Position numbers and translations under genes: made by a program. Below are positions 50,466 to 60,500 of a DNA stretch of 64,000 nt, one piece after another. This stretch comes from Pseudoxanthomonas suwonensis (GTDB lineage: Bacteria > Pseudomonadota > Gammaproteobacteria > Xanthomonadales > Xanthomonadaceae): positions 68,330 through 132,329 of the forward strand of contig QFNC01000003.1 of assembly GCA_003240695.1 (NCBI GenBank), written 5' to 3'. Below the pieces are notes generated by a model, which worked only from the letters and a program-made list of their open reading frames with translations, had not been told where the DNA came from and searched no databases. Every line of letters begins with the position of its first letter. The first letter of the stretch is position 1.

Positions 50466-51329
50466 ATGGCCGGCGGCAGAGAAATCAAGACCAAGATCAA
50501 GAGCGTGCAGAACACCCGCAAGGTGACGCGCGCGCTGGAAATGGTGTCCGCCTCGAAGATCCGCAAGGCGCAGGAACGCATGAAGGCTTCGCGTCCGTAC
50601 GCGCAGGCGATGAAGCAGGTCATCGGCCACCTGGCCCAGGCCAATTCCGATTTCCAGCATCCGTATCTGACCGAACGCACCAGCGTGAAGCGGGTGGGTT
50701 ACATCATCGTGTCGTCCGACCGCGGCCTGGCAGGCGGCCTGAACAACAACCTGTTCCGCAAGCTGCTGGCCGAGTTCCGCAGCTGGCAGGAGCAGGGCGT
50801 GGAAGTCGATCTGGTCACCATCGGCCAGAAGGCGTCGGTGTTCTTCCGCCGGATCAAGGTGAACATGCTGGCCACCGTCACGCATCTGGGCGACACGCCC
50901 ACGGTGGAGCGGCTGGTGGGCGTGATCAAGGTGATGCTGGACGCGTACGAGTCCGGCAGCGTGGACAGGGTGTTCCTGGCCTACAACGATTTCGTCAACA
51001 CCATGACGCAGCGCGCGGCCTTCGACCAGCTGCTGCCGCTGCCGCCCAGCGAAACCGGTGCTTCTCGCCACGACTGGGACTACCTGTACGAACCCGACCC
51101 CGCTGCGGTGCTGGAATACGTGCTGACCCGCTACATCGAATCGCTGGTGTACCAGGCGGTGATGGAGAACGTGGCCTCCGAACATGCCGCGCGGATGGTG
51201 GCGATGAAGGCCGCCAGCGACAACGCCACCAAGCTGATCGACACCCTCAACCTGTCCTACAACAAGGCCCGCCAGGCCGCGATTACCCAGGAAATCTCGG
51301 AAATCGTCGGCGGTGCGGCGGCGGTATGA
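50466..51329 (+). CDS. atpG: F1 ATP synthase subunit gamma
   Basis: A 287-residue rotor shaft. The N-terminal coiled-coil helix (GGREIKTKIKSVQNTRKVTR) and the C-terminal helix (ASDNATKLIDTLNLSYNKAR) flank a Rossmann-like middle (SSDRGLAGGLNNNLFRKLL). These match standard AtpG. Its TGA overlaps an ATG of the small lipoprotein gene. Confidence 0.97.
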   Translation: MAGGREIKTKIKSVQNTRKVTRALEMVSASKIRKAQERMKASRPYAQAMKQVIGHLAQANSDFQHPYLTERTSVKRVGYIIVSSDRGLAGGLNNNLFRKLLAEFRSWQEQGVEVDLVTIGQKASVFFRRIKVNMLATVTHLGDTPTVERLVGVIKVMLDAYESGSVDRVFLAYNDFVNTMTQRAAFDQLLPLPPSETGASRHDWDYLYEPDPAAVLEYVLTRYIESLVYQAVMENVASEHAARMVAMKAASDNATKLIDTLNLSYNKARQAAITQEISEIVGGAAAV

Positions 51330-51349
51330 CGGCCATGACCCGGAGCCCG

Positions 51350-51673
51350 ATGTCCATGCGCATGATTGCGCTCGCGGTCGTCACGGCCTGCCTGCTGCTG
51401 TCCGCCTGCGGCAAGCAGGCCGATGCGCCGGCCGCCGGCAATCCGGTCAGCGCGCAGGATGCCCTGCCCAAGGCCTGCGAGGACTACATCAACCGCGTGA
51501 AGGGTTGCGTGGCCAAGCGCCAGGGCGACCAGGCGGCGCAGCAGTTCCAGCAGTCGCTGGACCAGATGCGTGCGCAGTGGGCCGAGGCCGCCGACAAGAC
51601 CGCGCTGGTGCCCGCCTGCGAGCAGGCCAATGCCGCATTCAACCAGATGGCGCAGCAACTGCAGTGCGAATGA
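51350..51673 (+). CDS. small lipoprotein inserted in the atp operon (DUF5339-like)
   Basis: A 107-residue lipoprotein. The signal ends in the lipobox LLLSAC, and the mature chain begins GKQADAPAAG. The rest (LPKACEDYINRVKGCVAKRQ; a third and fourth Cys near LVPACEQANAAF and the C-terminal LQCE) resembles the DUF5339 family, with probable disulfides. Start uncertain: ATG at 51326 overlaps the atpG stop, 51335 and 51356 are others. It sits between atpG and atpD, a position where the operon normally has no gene. Function unknown. Confidence 0.75.
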   Translation: MSMRMIALAVVTACLLLSACGKQADAPAAGNPVSAQDALPKACEDYINRVKGCVAKRQGDQAAQQFQQSLDQMRAQWAEAADKTALVPACEQANAAFNQMAQQLQCE

Positions 51674-51733
51674 CAGCGCCCGCCATTTCCACATCCTCGT
51701 TTTGCATTTCCGAATCGTTGTGAGGTCACATCC

Positions 51734-53094
51734 ATGAACGCCAACAGCCAAGGCAAGATCGTCCAGATCATCGGCGCCGTCGTCGACGTCGAATTCCCGC
51801 GCGATGCCGTGCCGAAGGTGTACGACGCGCTGAAGGTGCACGGCACCGCCATCACCCTGGAAGTGCAGCAGCAGCTGGGCGACGGCGTGGTCCGTGCGAT
51901 CGCGCTGGGTTCCACCGACGGCCTGAAGCGCGGCCTGGTGGCGGAAAACACCCATCGCGCCATCGCGGTTCCGGTGGGCGAGGCCACCCTGGGTCGCATC
52001 ATGGATGTGCTGGGCACGCCGATCGACGAAGTCGGTCCGATCGATGCCAAGGACCATTGGGAAATCCATCGTCCTGCCCCGTCGTACGAAGACCAGGCGG
52101 CCACCAACGAGTTGCTGGAAACCGGCATCAAGGTGATCGACCTGATGTGTCCGTTCGCCAAGGGCGGCAAGGTCGGCCTGTTCGGCGGCGCCGGCGTGGG
52201 CAAGACCGTGAACATGCTGGAACTGATCAACAACATCGCCACGCAGCATAGTGGCCTGTCGGTGTTCGCCGGCGTGGGCGAGCGCACCCGCGAAGGCAAC
52301 GACTTCTACCACGAGATGCAGGAAGCAGGCGTCGTCAAGATCGACAACCTGCCCGAATCGAAGGTGGCAATGGTGTACGGCCAGATGAACGAGCCGCCGG
52401 GCAACCGCCTGCGCGTGGCGCTGACCGGCCTGACCATGGCCGAATACTTCCGCGACGAGAAGGACGCCAGCGGCAAGGGCCGCGACGTGCTGTTCTTCGT
52501 CGACAACATCTACCGCTACACGCTGGCCGGCACCGAAGTGTCGGCGCTGCTGGGCCGCATGCCGTCGGCGGTGGGCTACCAGCCCACCCTGGCCGAGGAA
52601 ATGGGCGTGCTGCAGGAGCGCATCACCTCCACCAAGACCGGTTCGATCACCTCGATCCAGGCCGTATACGTGCCCGCGGACGACCTGACCGACCCGTCGC
52701 CGGCCACCACCTTCGCCCACTTGGACGCCACCGTGGTGCTGAGCCGCCAGATCGCGAGCTTGGGCATCTACCCGGCGGTGGATCCGCTGGATTCCACCAG
52801 CCGCCAGCTCGACCCGAACGTGATCGGCCACGAGCACTACGACACCGCGCGCCGGGTGCAGGCCACGCTGCAGAAGTACAAGGAACTGAAGGACTCGAGC
52901 GCTTCTTCAGCCAGCCGTTCCACGTGGCCGAAGTGTTCACCGGCTCGCCGGGCAAGTACGTGTCGCTGAAGGACACCATCCGCGGCTTCAAGATGATCGT
53001 GGACGGCGAATGCGACCACATCCCCGAGCAGGCGTTCTACATGGTCGGCGGCATCGACGAGGCCATCGAGAAGGGCAAGAAGATGGCGGCCTGA
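51734..53094 (+). pseudogene. atpD: F1 ATP synthase subunit beta, frameshifted by an apparent 70-nt deletion
   Basis: The catalytic subunit. The P-loop GGAGVGKTVNML and the DELSEED-preceding region LQKYKELKD are in frame up to about 52894. At GGACTCGAGCGC the sequence jumps to RFFSQPFHVAEVF in another frame, which runs to TGA at 53094 with the normal C-terminus (EQAFYMVGGIDEAIEKGKKM). Compared with any family member about 23 residues are missing, including the DELSEED loop, and the frame changes. A TCGA microhomology on both sides would give a 70-nt deletion. As written, the protein ends at 52969 after 28 wrong residues. Since the enzyme should be essential, a sequence error is the first explanation. 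Confidence 0.9.
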
Positions 53095-53160
53095 GTCGCC
53101 CCGCCGTCACCTGCCTGGTGACGGCATCGCAAGACTGCATCAATACGGGAATCCATAGCT

Positions 53161-53586
53161 ATGGCCAATACCATCCGTTGCGACATCGTCAGTGCCGAAG
53201 CCGAGATCTTCAGCGGCGAGGCCACGCTGGTCGTGGCCACCGGCGAAGTGGGCGAACTGGGCATCGCGCCGCGGCACACGCCGCTGATCACCCGCCTGAA
53301 GCCGGGCAAGGTGATCGTGCACCAGCCCGACGGCAGCCAGGTGGACATCGCCATCGGCGGCGGCATCCTGGAAGTGCAGCCGCATCTGGTGACGGTGCTG
53401 GCCGATTCGGCCACCCGTGCCGAGGACATCGACGAAGCCGCCGTGCGCGCCGCCAAGGACGAGGCCGAGCGCATCCTGGCCGGTCGCGGCGAGGCCATGG
53501 ACGTGGCCGAAGCGCAGCAGCGCTTGGCGGAAGTCACTGCGCAATTGCAGGCGCTGGAGCGGTTGCGCAAGAACCTGAAGCACTAA
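53161..53586 (+). CDS. atpC: F1 ATP synthase subunit epsilon
   Basis: A 141-residue central-stalk protein that regulates ATP hydrolysis. The N-terminal beta-sandwich (IRCDIVSAEAEIFSGEATLV; GELGIAPRHTPLITRL) and the C-terminal helices (AEAQQRLAEVTAQLQALERL) are standard. It is last in the operon, 66 nt after the end of the atpD remnant. Confidence 0.96.
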   Translation: MANTIRCDIVSAEAEIFSGEATLVVATGEVGELGIAPRHTPLITRLKPGKVIVHQPDGSQVDIAIGGGILEVQPHLVTVLADSATRAEDIDEAAVRAAKDEAERILAGRGEAMDVAEAQQRLAEVTAQLQALERLRKNLKH

Positions 53587-53620
53587 CATGTTGGCGCAAG
53601 CCGCTGCCTGTGCAGCGGCT

Positions 53621-54004
53621 TCAGTGCTTGTACACCCAGTGCCGCGACAGGAAGAAGCCGATCACTCCCAGGCCCAGTTCCACCGCCGGCTTGGCCAGCC
53701 AGGTCCATTTCAATCCGAACTGGGCGTTGACATGGGTCAGCAGCCACGAACTGGCGATGGTCGTGGCCAGCCACATCAGCACGAAGCGTAGCAGCTGCTT
53801 GCGTCCGACCCTGGTGTCGTCGGCGGCGAAGGTGACCTTGCCGTTCAGCCAGTAGCCGAGCAGCGCACCGCTGATGCGTCCACAGATGTTGGCCGTGGCC
53901 ACGCGCAGCCCCCAGTGGCTGAGCAGCACCATCAGGCCCCAGTCAACCAGCCACTGGATGCCGCCGATCAACAGGTAGTGGCTGGCGTGGCGCTTCAGGC
54001 TCAT
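53621..54004 (-). CDS. GtrA family membrane protein
   Basis: A 127-residue protein with four membrane segments (YLLIGGIQWLVDWGLMVLL; LRFVLMWLATTIASSWLL and others) and the family end ELGLGVIGFFLSRHWVYKH. GtrA proteins flip lipid-linked sugars or glycosylated intermediates across the inner membrane. ATG 54004 gives a start at MSLKRHASHYLL; an alternative at 54043 adds 13 residues. It converges with atpC and is divergent from glmU. Confidence 0.82.
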   Translation of the reverse strand: MSLKRHASHYLLIGGIQWLVDWGLMVLLSHWGLRVATANICGRISGALLGYWLNGKVTFAADDTRVGRKQLLRFVLMWLATTIASSWLLTHVNAQFGLKWTWLAKPAVELGLGVIGFFLSRHWVYKH

Positions 54005-54228
54005 GGTGCGGCCTGCCGGCCTGGTGGCAGCGCGCAGCCGCATCGGATTGCGGATCCGGGCAGCGCTGGAAGGGGCGGCCACGGTATGCTTGAGGATGCC
54101 GGCTGCGAGCGGTCGGAAACGGTGGCGGACATCGGCTGCATCATGGGGTGGCGCATGGTAGCAGGCCGCTGCCACGAGCCGGCCGATCACGCTCTAGAAT
54201 GCGCGGATCGCATGTTTTCGGAATGGCC

Positions 54229-55605
54229 ATGAGCAAACCTCTCCATGTCGTGATCCTGGCCGCCGGCGAGGGCAAGCGCATGCGATCGCGCCTGCCGAAG
54301 GTGTTGCAGCCCATTGCCGGTCGGCCGATGCTGGCACACGCGATCGATGCCGCACGCGGATTGGCTCCGCAAGGCATCCATGTCGTGCATGGGCATGGTG
54401 GCGATGCAGTCCAGGCGGCCTTTGCCGATCAGGCCGATCTGCAGTGGGTGCTGCAGGACCGGCAGCTGGGCACCGGCCACGCCGTGCAGCAGGCGATCCC
54501 GGCGATTCCCGACGAAGCGACCGTGCTGGTGCTGTACGGCGATGTGCCGTTGATCACGACCGCCACGCTGCAGCGCCTGCTGGCAGCGAATGCGCGACTG
54601 GCGGTGCTGGTGGCGGAACCGGCCGATCCGGCCGGATACGGCCGCATCGTGCGCGACGCGGAGGGCCGCGTGGGCGCGATCGTCGAACACAAGGATGCCA
54701 GCGACGACCAGCGAGCGATCCGCATCGTCAATACAGGCATCGTCGCGGCCGACGCCACGGCGCTGAAGCGCTGGCTGGCCGCATTGTCCAACGACAACGC
54801 CCAGGGCGAGTACTACCTGACCGACGTGTTCGCGCAGGCCGCCGCGGAGTACGCCGCCGCCGAGATGGTTCCCGTGCGCGATGCCATCGAAACCGAAGGC
54901 GCCAACGATCCGTGGCAACTCGCGCAGCTCGAACGCGCCTTCCAACTGCGTCAGGTGAAGACCCTGTGCGAGCAGGGGGTACGTTTTGCCGACGTGAGTC
55001 GGGTGGACATCCGCGGCACGGTGACGGTGGAAACCGATGTTGAAATCGACGTGGACGTGGTGCTGGAGGGCACCGTGCATCTGGGCGAAGGCGTGCGCGT
55101 GGGACCGTTCTGCCGGATCAGGGACAGTCGCCTGACTATGGGGTCGCAGGTGCGTGCGCATTGCGACATCGAGGGCGCCGTGACCGAAGGCGCCGTGGTG
55201 ATCGGCCCCTTCGCGCGGCTGCGGCCTGGCACCGTACTGGCCGATGGCGTGCACGTCGGCAATTTCGTGGAAACCAAGAACAGCGTGCTGGGCGTGGGCA
55301 GCAAGGCCAATCACCTGACCTATCTGGGCGATGCCGTGATCGGTGCGGCGGTGAACATCGGCGCGGGTACCATCACCTGCAATTACGATGGCGCCAACAA
55401 ATCGAAGACCACCATCGGCGACGGCGCCTTCATCGGTTCCAACAGTGCGCTGGTGGCGCCGGTCAGCATCGGTACGCAGGCCACTATCGCGGCCGGCTCG
55501 GTCATCACCTTGGATGCGCCTGCAGGGGAGTTGACCGTGGCACGTGCGCGCCAGCACACGGTGCAGGGGTGGGTGCGGCCACACAGGCAGACCGGCGATG
55601 GCTGA
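54229..55605 (+). CDS. glmU: bifunctional UDP-N-acetylglucosamine pyrophosphorylase / GlcN-1-P acetyltransferase
   Basis: A 458-residue cytoplasmic enzyme making UDP-GlcNAc for peptidoglycan and LPS. The N-terminal uridylyltransferase has the ILAAGEGKRMRSRLPK signature and LVLYGDVPLI. The C-terminal left-handed beta helix (hexapeptide repeats from about residue 255) carries the acetyltransferase site (NHLTYLGDAVIG; NIGAGTITCNYDG). ATG 54229 is preferred; 54223 adds two residues. glmS follows 54 nt later, so two steps of one pathway are grouped. Confidence 0.96.
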   Translation: MSKPLHVVILAAGEGKRMRSRLPKVLQPIAGRPMLAHAIDAARGLAPQGIHVVHGHGGDAVQAAFADQADLQWVLQDRQLGTGHAVQQAIPAIPDEATVLVLYGDVPLITTATLQRLLAANARLAVLVAEPADPAGYGRIVRDAEGRVGAIVEHKDASDDQRAIRIVNTGIVAADATALKRWLAALSNDNAQGEYYLTDVFAQAAAEYAAAEMVPVRDAIETEGANDPWQLAQLERAFQLRQVKTLCEQGVRFADVSRVDIRGTVTVETDVEIDVDVVLEGTVHLGEGVRVGPFCRIRDSRLTMGSQVRAHCDIEGAVTEGAVVIGPFARLRPGTVLADGVHVGNFVETKNSVLGVGSKANHLTYLGDAVIGAAVNIGAGTITCNYDGANKSKTTIGDGAFIGSNSALVAPVSIGTQATIAAGSVITLDAPAGELTVARARQHTVQGWVRPHRQTGDG

Positions 55606-55659
55606 ATGATCGGACAGCGGTCCGGCTTAAAATAGGCAACCCTCCAGGAGACCTGCCCC

Positions 55660-57492
55660 ATGTGCGGAATCGTCGGTGCCATCGCCGAGCGTGACGTCGT
55701 TCCGTTGCTGATCGACGGCCTGAAACGGCTGGAATACCGCGGCTACGATTCCGCCGGGATCGCGGTGGTCGATGGCGATGCCGTGCGCCGCGTGCGCCGC
55801 ACCGGCCGGGTGGCGGAAATGCAGGCGGCGGCCGAAGCGGAGGATTTCCGGGCCGTGCTCGGCATCGGCCATACGCGCTGGGCCACCCATGGCGGGGTGA
55901 CCGAACTCAATGCGCATCCGATGGTCAGCCACGGCGATCTGGCCCTGGTGCACAACGGCATCATCGAGAACCACGAGCAGCAACGCGACCGGCTGGCTGC
56001 ACTGGGCTATGCGTTCACCTCGCAGACCGATACCGAAGTCATCGCGCATCTCATCCATCACTACCGCAGCCAAGGACTGGATCTGCTGGCATCGGTGCAG
56101 CGGGCGGTGAAGGAGCTGGAAGGCGCCTATGCCATCGCGGTGATCGACAAGCGCGATCCCGCGCGCATGGTGGCCGCGCGCATGGGCTGCCCGTTGCTGG
56201 TGGGCTTGGGCGAAGGCGAGAACTTCATCGCTTCGGATGTCTCGGCAATCGTGCAGGCCACACGCAAGGTGATTTTTCTGGAAGAGGGCGACACGGCGGA
56301 CGTGCGTCGCGATGGCGTAAAGGTGTTCGATGCGGCCGATGCACCGGTCGGCCGTGACGTGCACATGTCGGACGTGTCGCTGGCATCGCTGGAACTGGGT
56401 CCGTACCGGCATTTCATGCAGAAGGAAATCCACGAGCAGCCGCGTGCGCTGGCCGACACCATCGAAGGGGTGATGGATGCCGGCGGTTTCGATCCGGTCC
56501 TGTTCGGCGATGCGGCGAACGACGTGTTCTCCGATATCGCAGGCATCCAGATCCTGGCCTGCGGCACCAGTCATTACGCCGGATCGGTGGCGCGCTACTG
56601 GATCGAGGCCATGACCGGCCTGCCGTGCGCGGTGGACATCGCCAGCGAATACCGCTACCGCGCGGTGGTGGCCGATCCGCGCCAGCTGGTGGTCACCATT
56701 TCCCAGTCCGGCGAAACCCTGGACACGATGGAAGCGCTGAAATACGCCAAATCGCTGGGCATGCAGCGCACGCTGTCGATCTGCAACGTGCCCGAAAGCG
56801 CGATTCCGCGTGCCAGCAGGCTGGTGTTCCTGACCCGCGCCGGCGCGGAGATCGGCGTCGCGTCCACCAAAGCCTTCACCACCCAGCTGGCGGCGCTGTT
56901 CATCCTGACCTGCACGCTGGCGAAATTGCGCGGCAAACTGGATGCGGCTGGCGAATCCGCCGCGCTGGACGCGCTGCGCCATCTGCCCGGACACGTGCAG
57001 CACGCCTTGAATCTGGAACCGCAGATCGCCGCGTGGTCGGAGCGTTTCGCGCCCAAACAGCATGCACTGTTCCTGGGGCGCGGCGTGCATTACCCGATCG
57101 CGCTGGAAGGCGCGTTGAAGCTGAAGGAAATCTCCTACATCCATGCCGAAGCCTACCCGGCCGGCGAGCTGAAGCACGGGCCGCTGGCGCTGGTGGATGC
57201 GCAGATGCCGGTGGTGGTGATTGCCCCGAACGACGGCTTGCTGGAAAAGGTGAAATCGAATATCCAGGAAGTGCGCGCACGTGGCGGCGAGATGTTCGTG
57301 TTTGCCGATGCCGACAGCCATTTCGGCGCATCCGAAGGCGTGCACGTGATCCGCACCCCGCGCCATGTCGGCCTGCTGTCGCCGATCGTGCATGCGGTGC
57401 CGGTGCAATTGCTGGCCTACCACGCCGCGCTGGCGCGCGGCACCGACGTGGACAAGCCGCGCAACCTGGCCAAATCGGTCACGGTGGAGTAG
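55660..57492 (+). CDS. glmS: glucosamine--fructose-6-phosphate aminotransferase
   Basis: A 610-residue enzyme making glucosamine-6-P from fructose-6-P and glutamine, the first step toward UDP-GlcNAc. The N-terminal Cys (MCGIVGAIAERD) is the glutaminase nucleophile. Two SIS sugar-isomerase domains follow (LACGTSHYAGSVARYWIEA; SGETLDTMEALKYAKSLG), ending in the typical DVDKPRNLAKSVTVE. AGGAG lies 9 nt before the ATG. No glmS ribozyme is visible, as expected outside Gram-positives. Confidence 0.97.
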   Translation: MCGIVGAIAERDVVPLLIDGLKRLEYRGYDSAGIAVVDGDAVRRVRRTGRVAEMQAAAEAEDFRAVLGIGHTRWATHGGVTELNAHPMVSHGDLALVHNGIIENHEQQRDRLAALGYAFTSQTDTEVIAHLIHHYRSQGLDLLASVQRAVKELEGAYAIAVIDKRDPARMVAARMGCPLLVGLGEGENFIASDVSAIVQATRKVIFLEEGDTADVRRDGVKVFDAADAPVGRDVHMSDVSLASLELGPYRHFMQKEIHEQPRALADTIEGVMDAGGFDPVLFGDAANDVFSDIAGIQILACGTSHYAGSVARYWIEAMTGLPCAVDIASEYRYRAVVADPRQLVVTISQSGETLDTMEALKYAKSLGMQRTLSICNVPESAIPRASRLVFLTRAGAEIGVASTKAFTTQLAALFILTCTLAKLRGKLDAAGESAALDALRHLPGHVQHALNLEPQIAAWSERFAPKQHALFLGRGVHYPIALEGALKLKEISYIHAEAYPAGELKHGPLALVDAQMPVVVIAPNDGLLEKVKSNIQEVRARGGEMFVFADADSHFGASEGVHVIRTPRHVGLLSPIVHAVPVQLLAYHAALARGTDVDKPRNLAKSVTVE

Positions 57493-57504
57493 GGCCGTGC
57501 GGAT

Positions 57505-57538
57505 ACTGCGAAACCCGGCGTGAACCGGGCTTCGCAGT
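57505..57538. terminator. hairpin between glmS and the convergent RTX gene
   Basis: ACTGCGAA-A-CCCGG pairs with CCGGG-C-TTCGCAGT around a CGTGAA loop: 13 bp with one internal mismatch, located between two converging stop codons. No T-run, but its position suggests it serves both genes. Confidence 0.5.
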
Positions 57539-57550
57539 GCGCATGCACGT

Positions 57551-60500
57551 CTAGGCCAGCGCAGCAGGCGTCAACATGCCGCCGTGCCCGAGATGGAACT
57601 GCCGGCTGATCAGGTCCGGTGCGGTCGCCGGGGATGCCAGTCCGGTTTCCACGGAGGCCGCCGCCGAATCGGCACCGGCCATGACCTGCACCAGATGCTG
57701 CAATTCGGCCGCCATGCCCGCAGGTTCCGGTGATCGGCCGCGATCGCCGGACAGCGCCGCAGCGTGCGGAACCGGGCGCGGCCATCGTTCCACCGCCTGC
57801 TGGTACGGCCATCCGCCCGCTGCATCCAGCGTCGGCCAATGACGCATCACTGCTGCCACCGCAGGCGGCATCGTCACTTCGTCCAGCACCGGCGCCCACA
57901 CCACATCGATCGGGTCATACGGTTTATGCACGTGCCCCGGATCGGTCGGCCAGTGTGCCTCGTGATGCTCGGGCGTGGCGCAACCGGGCCGTGGTGGCTT
58001 GAACCCGCCACCGAAGCGTCCGCCAGTGGGCAGGTCGGACAGCCCGATGTCGTGCCATCGCTGCAGCAGCGGCCGCGTACGGTTGATGCTGCCGCCGCCG
58101 TGGACGGACAGTTCTTGCAATTTTACACTCTCGTCAAACACATTATATGTGTCGTTTCCTTCTGCGCTATCCAATCGATCGCCAAAGCCAAAGGACTTGA
58201 GCACGTCATCCCCGTTGCCGCCGCGCAATAGATCCAAAGCATCCGTGCCCGCCAATTGGCTATTGTCTGGCGTTCCGTCAACCAGCTTCACATTCAAGTA
58301 TTGGGTGGCCCTTTGTCCCCACCCATCAACAGCCTGCAAACTCAAGTAAAACTCGCCACCGCCATCGGGGGCCAATCCTCCCAGAGAAGAAGTCGCAGGA
58401 TCGTAGGTTAGCAATGTAGGCAGCTCGCCTAGCACGGCAATTTGCAATGGATCATCGGTCACAAAAAATTGCTGCAAATCAACATTTACCCGGGCATTTC
58501 CAATTAACTCAAACTCATATTGATCGTTTGGCATCGGAGGCGCATTGCTAGGAACCGCAAGCTGAGCCAAGTCGCCATGCCGCACTGCGCCGTCGGCAAA
58601 CATAAACTTTCCCACTGCTCCACTTAACCGCTCAGCATCATTTTCCAGGATCCAATAATCCTTGATCCGCAAGGCATCAGCGGCAGAAGCGTCGAAACCG
58701 ACGATCAAATCGCTGCCCTCGCGCGAAAAATGCGTCTTGCCTGCTTCTATGCCAGAACCGAAATAAACGACATCTCCCAACTGATAAATAGCCGACAGAT
58801 CCGGGCTGGACGTTCTGAAACCGACATTGCGCTTGCCTACAACCAATGCATCCTTGCCGTCGCCCAGATTGAAAAAAATCTCATCGTGACCACTGCTTGT
58901 TTCAATGCGGTCATTGCCAACGCCCCCCGTCAACGAGGCACCAGCGGTCCCCGCACGCAGAATATCGTCGCCAGACTCCCCTTCCAGCACGTCATCTCCA
59001 GCCCTAAAGACGCTATTTGCATTCAACTCGCCGCCTATCAATACATCATCGCCGGCACCCGCGCGAATATGGTTGGAATAACCGTTGCCTTCCAAGACAT
59101 TGTTCTCTGCATTGCCCGATATGTTCGCCCCAAAGCCGCCATTGTAATAAAGGTCCTGTTTTGTATAGTCGCTTCGATATACTTCGAAATTGCCGACCTT
59201 CAGGTTTTCGACATTTTCATAATCGTCCACCGAGAACCATTTGTGACTAACTTCCGCCCACTTTTTGGTATCAGGCTCGGCATCGATGACAACCGTGTCG
59301 TTACCCGAATTAAAATCCTCATGCACGACATCGTTCGTGCCTATGACGTAGGTGTCGTCACCGGCGCCGCCTCTCAGGAGGTTGGCTGCGGAATTGGTGC
59401 TGCCTTCCAGCACGTTAGCGCCTGCATTGCCAACTGCATTGATAGCATCGCTTCCGCGCAAGACAATCGCTTCCAGCAATGGATTGTTCTCGATGGAATA
59501 GCTGATCGATGAAAATACCTGGTCAAAAGACTTGGCGTATTCCGGTTCATTGACAACATCGCCCAGGTTGTCAACCACGTATATCTCGCTGGCTTCCGAG
59601 CCGGAAAGCCAGTCGGCCCCCACCCCGCCGTCCAGAACATAATAATGGCCAGCGTGCGTTCTTTTCGAAATGTCCACATTGTACCTGGATACGGCCGGCA
59701 GCACTTCAATGCGGTTGTCCAGCCCATTTCCTTGCATGATCCGGTATGCAGGTGGATGCCAATCCGGGGCTCCCCAATTCGACCAAAACAGCTGGTCGAC
59801 GTAGTGGGCAATCTGCAAGTTTTCCACATTCGCCTGCAAGCGGTAGCTGTAGTTCAAGGCAATGACGGTGTCGTTGCCCTCATCCGCGGCTTCGATGACC
59901 TGATCCAAGTCCTTGCTGGATTCGTAAGTAAAGCATCCCTCTCGGGAATCTACGATGTAAACATCGTCACCGCTTCCGCCAATCAATACATCGCTCCTGG
60001 CAGACCTAACATCATCACCGTTTAGCAGGTCGTTCCCACTACCCCCATTCAATACATCCTGACCTTGGCTTCCTTTCAACACATCGTCACCTTCTGGCAC
60101 ACTCAGTTGCTGCTTGAGTGCGGCAACGGTCAACTCAACGCCATCTGGCATTATCACCTTGCTGTATTTGGAGTCGAAGAACCCTTTTGCCTGTGCGCGT
60201 GATCCATCTTTACCATGGATCACCAAATCGCCCCATTCAATGCTGAGCCCATAATCGCTGTTATTGCCCTTGAGCAGAATGCGGTCGGTTCCAGACATGA
60301 CCATCACATCATGGCCAAACCCAGGCTCCAGAATATACGTGTCGCTGTCATAAGAACCCCCATCGAGCCAGTCGCTGCCGGCGCCTCCCTGCAGGATGTC
60401 ATCTCCATCCCCGCCATCGAGCCAGTCATCGCCCGCGCCGCCATACAGCAGATCGTCTCCATCTTCTCCATAAAGCAGGTCGCTGCCCTCTTCGCCATGC

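Noticed and set aside
55606..55659. glmS ribozyme or riboswitch upstream of glmS
   Set aside because: The gap is only 54 nt, too short for the ribozyme, and the system is typical of Gram-positives.
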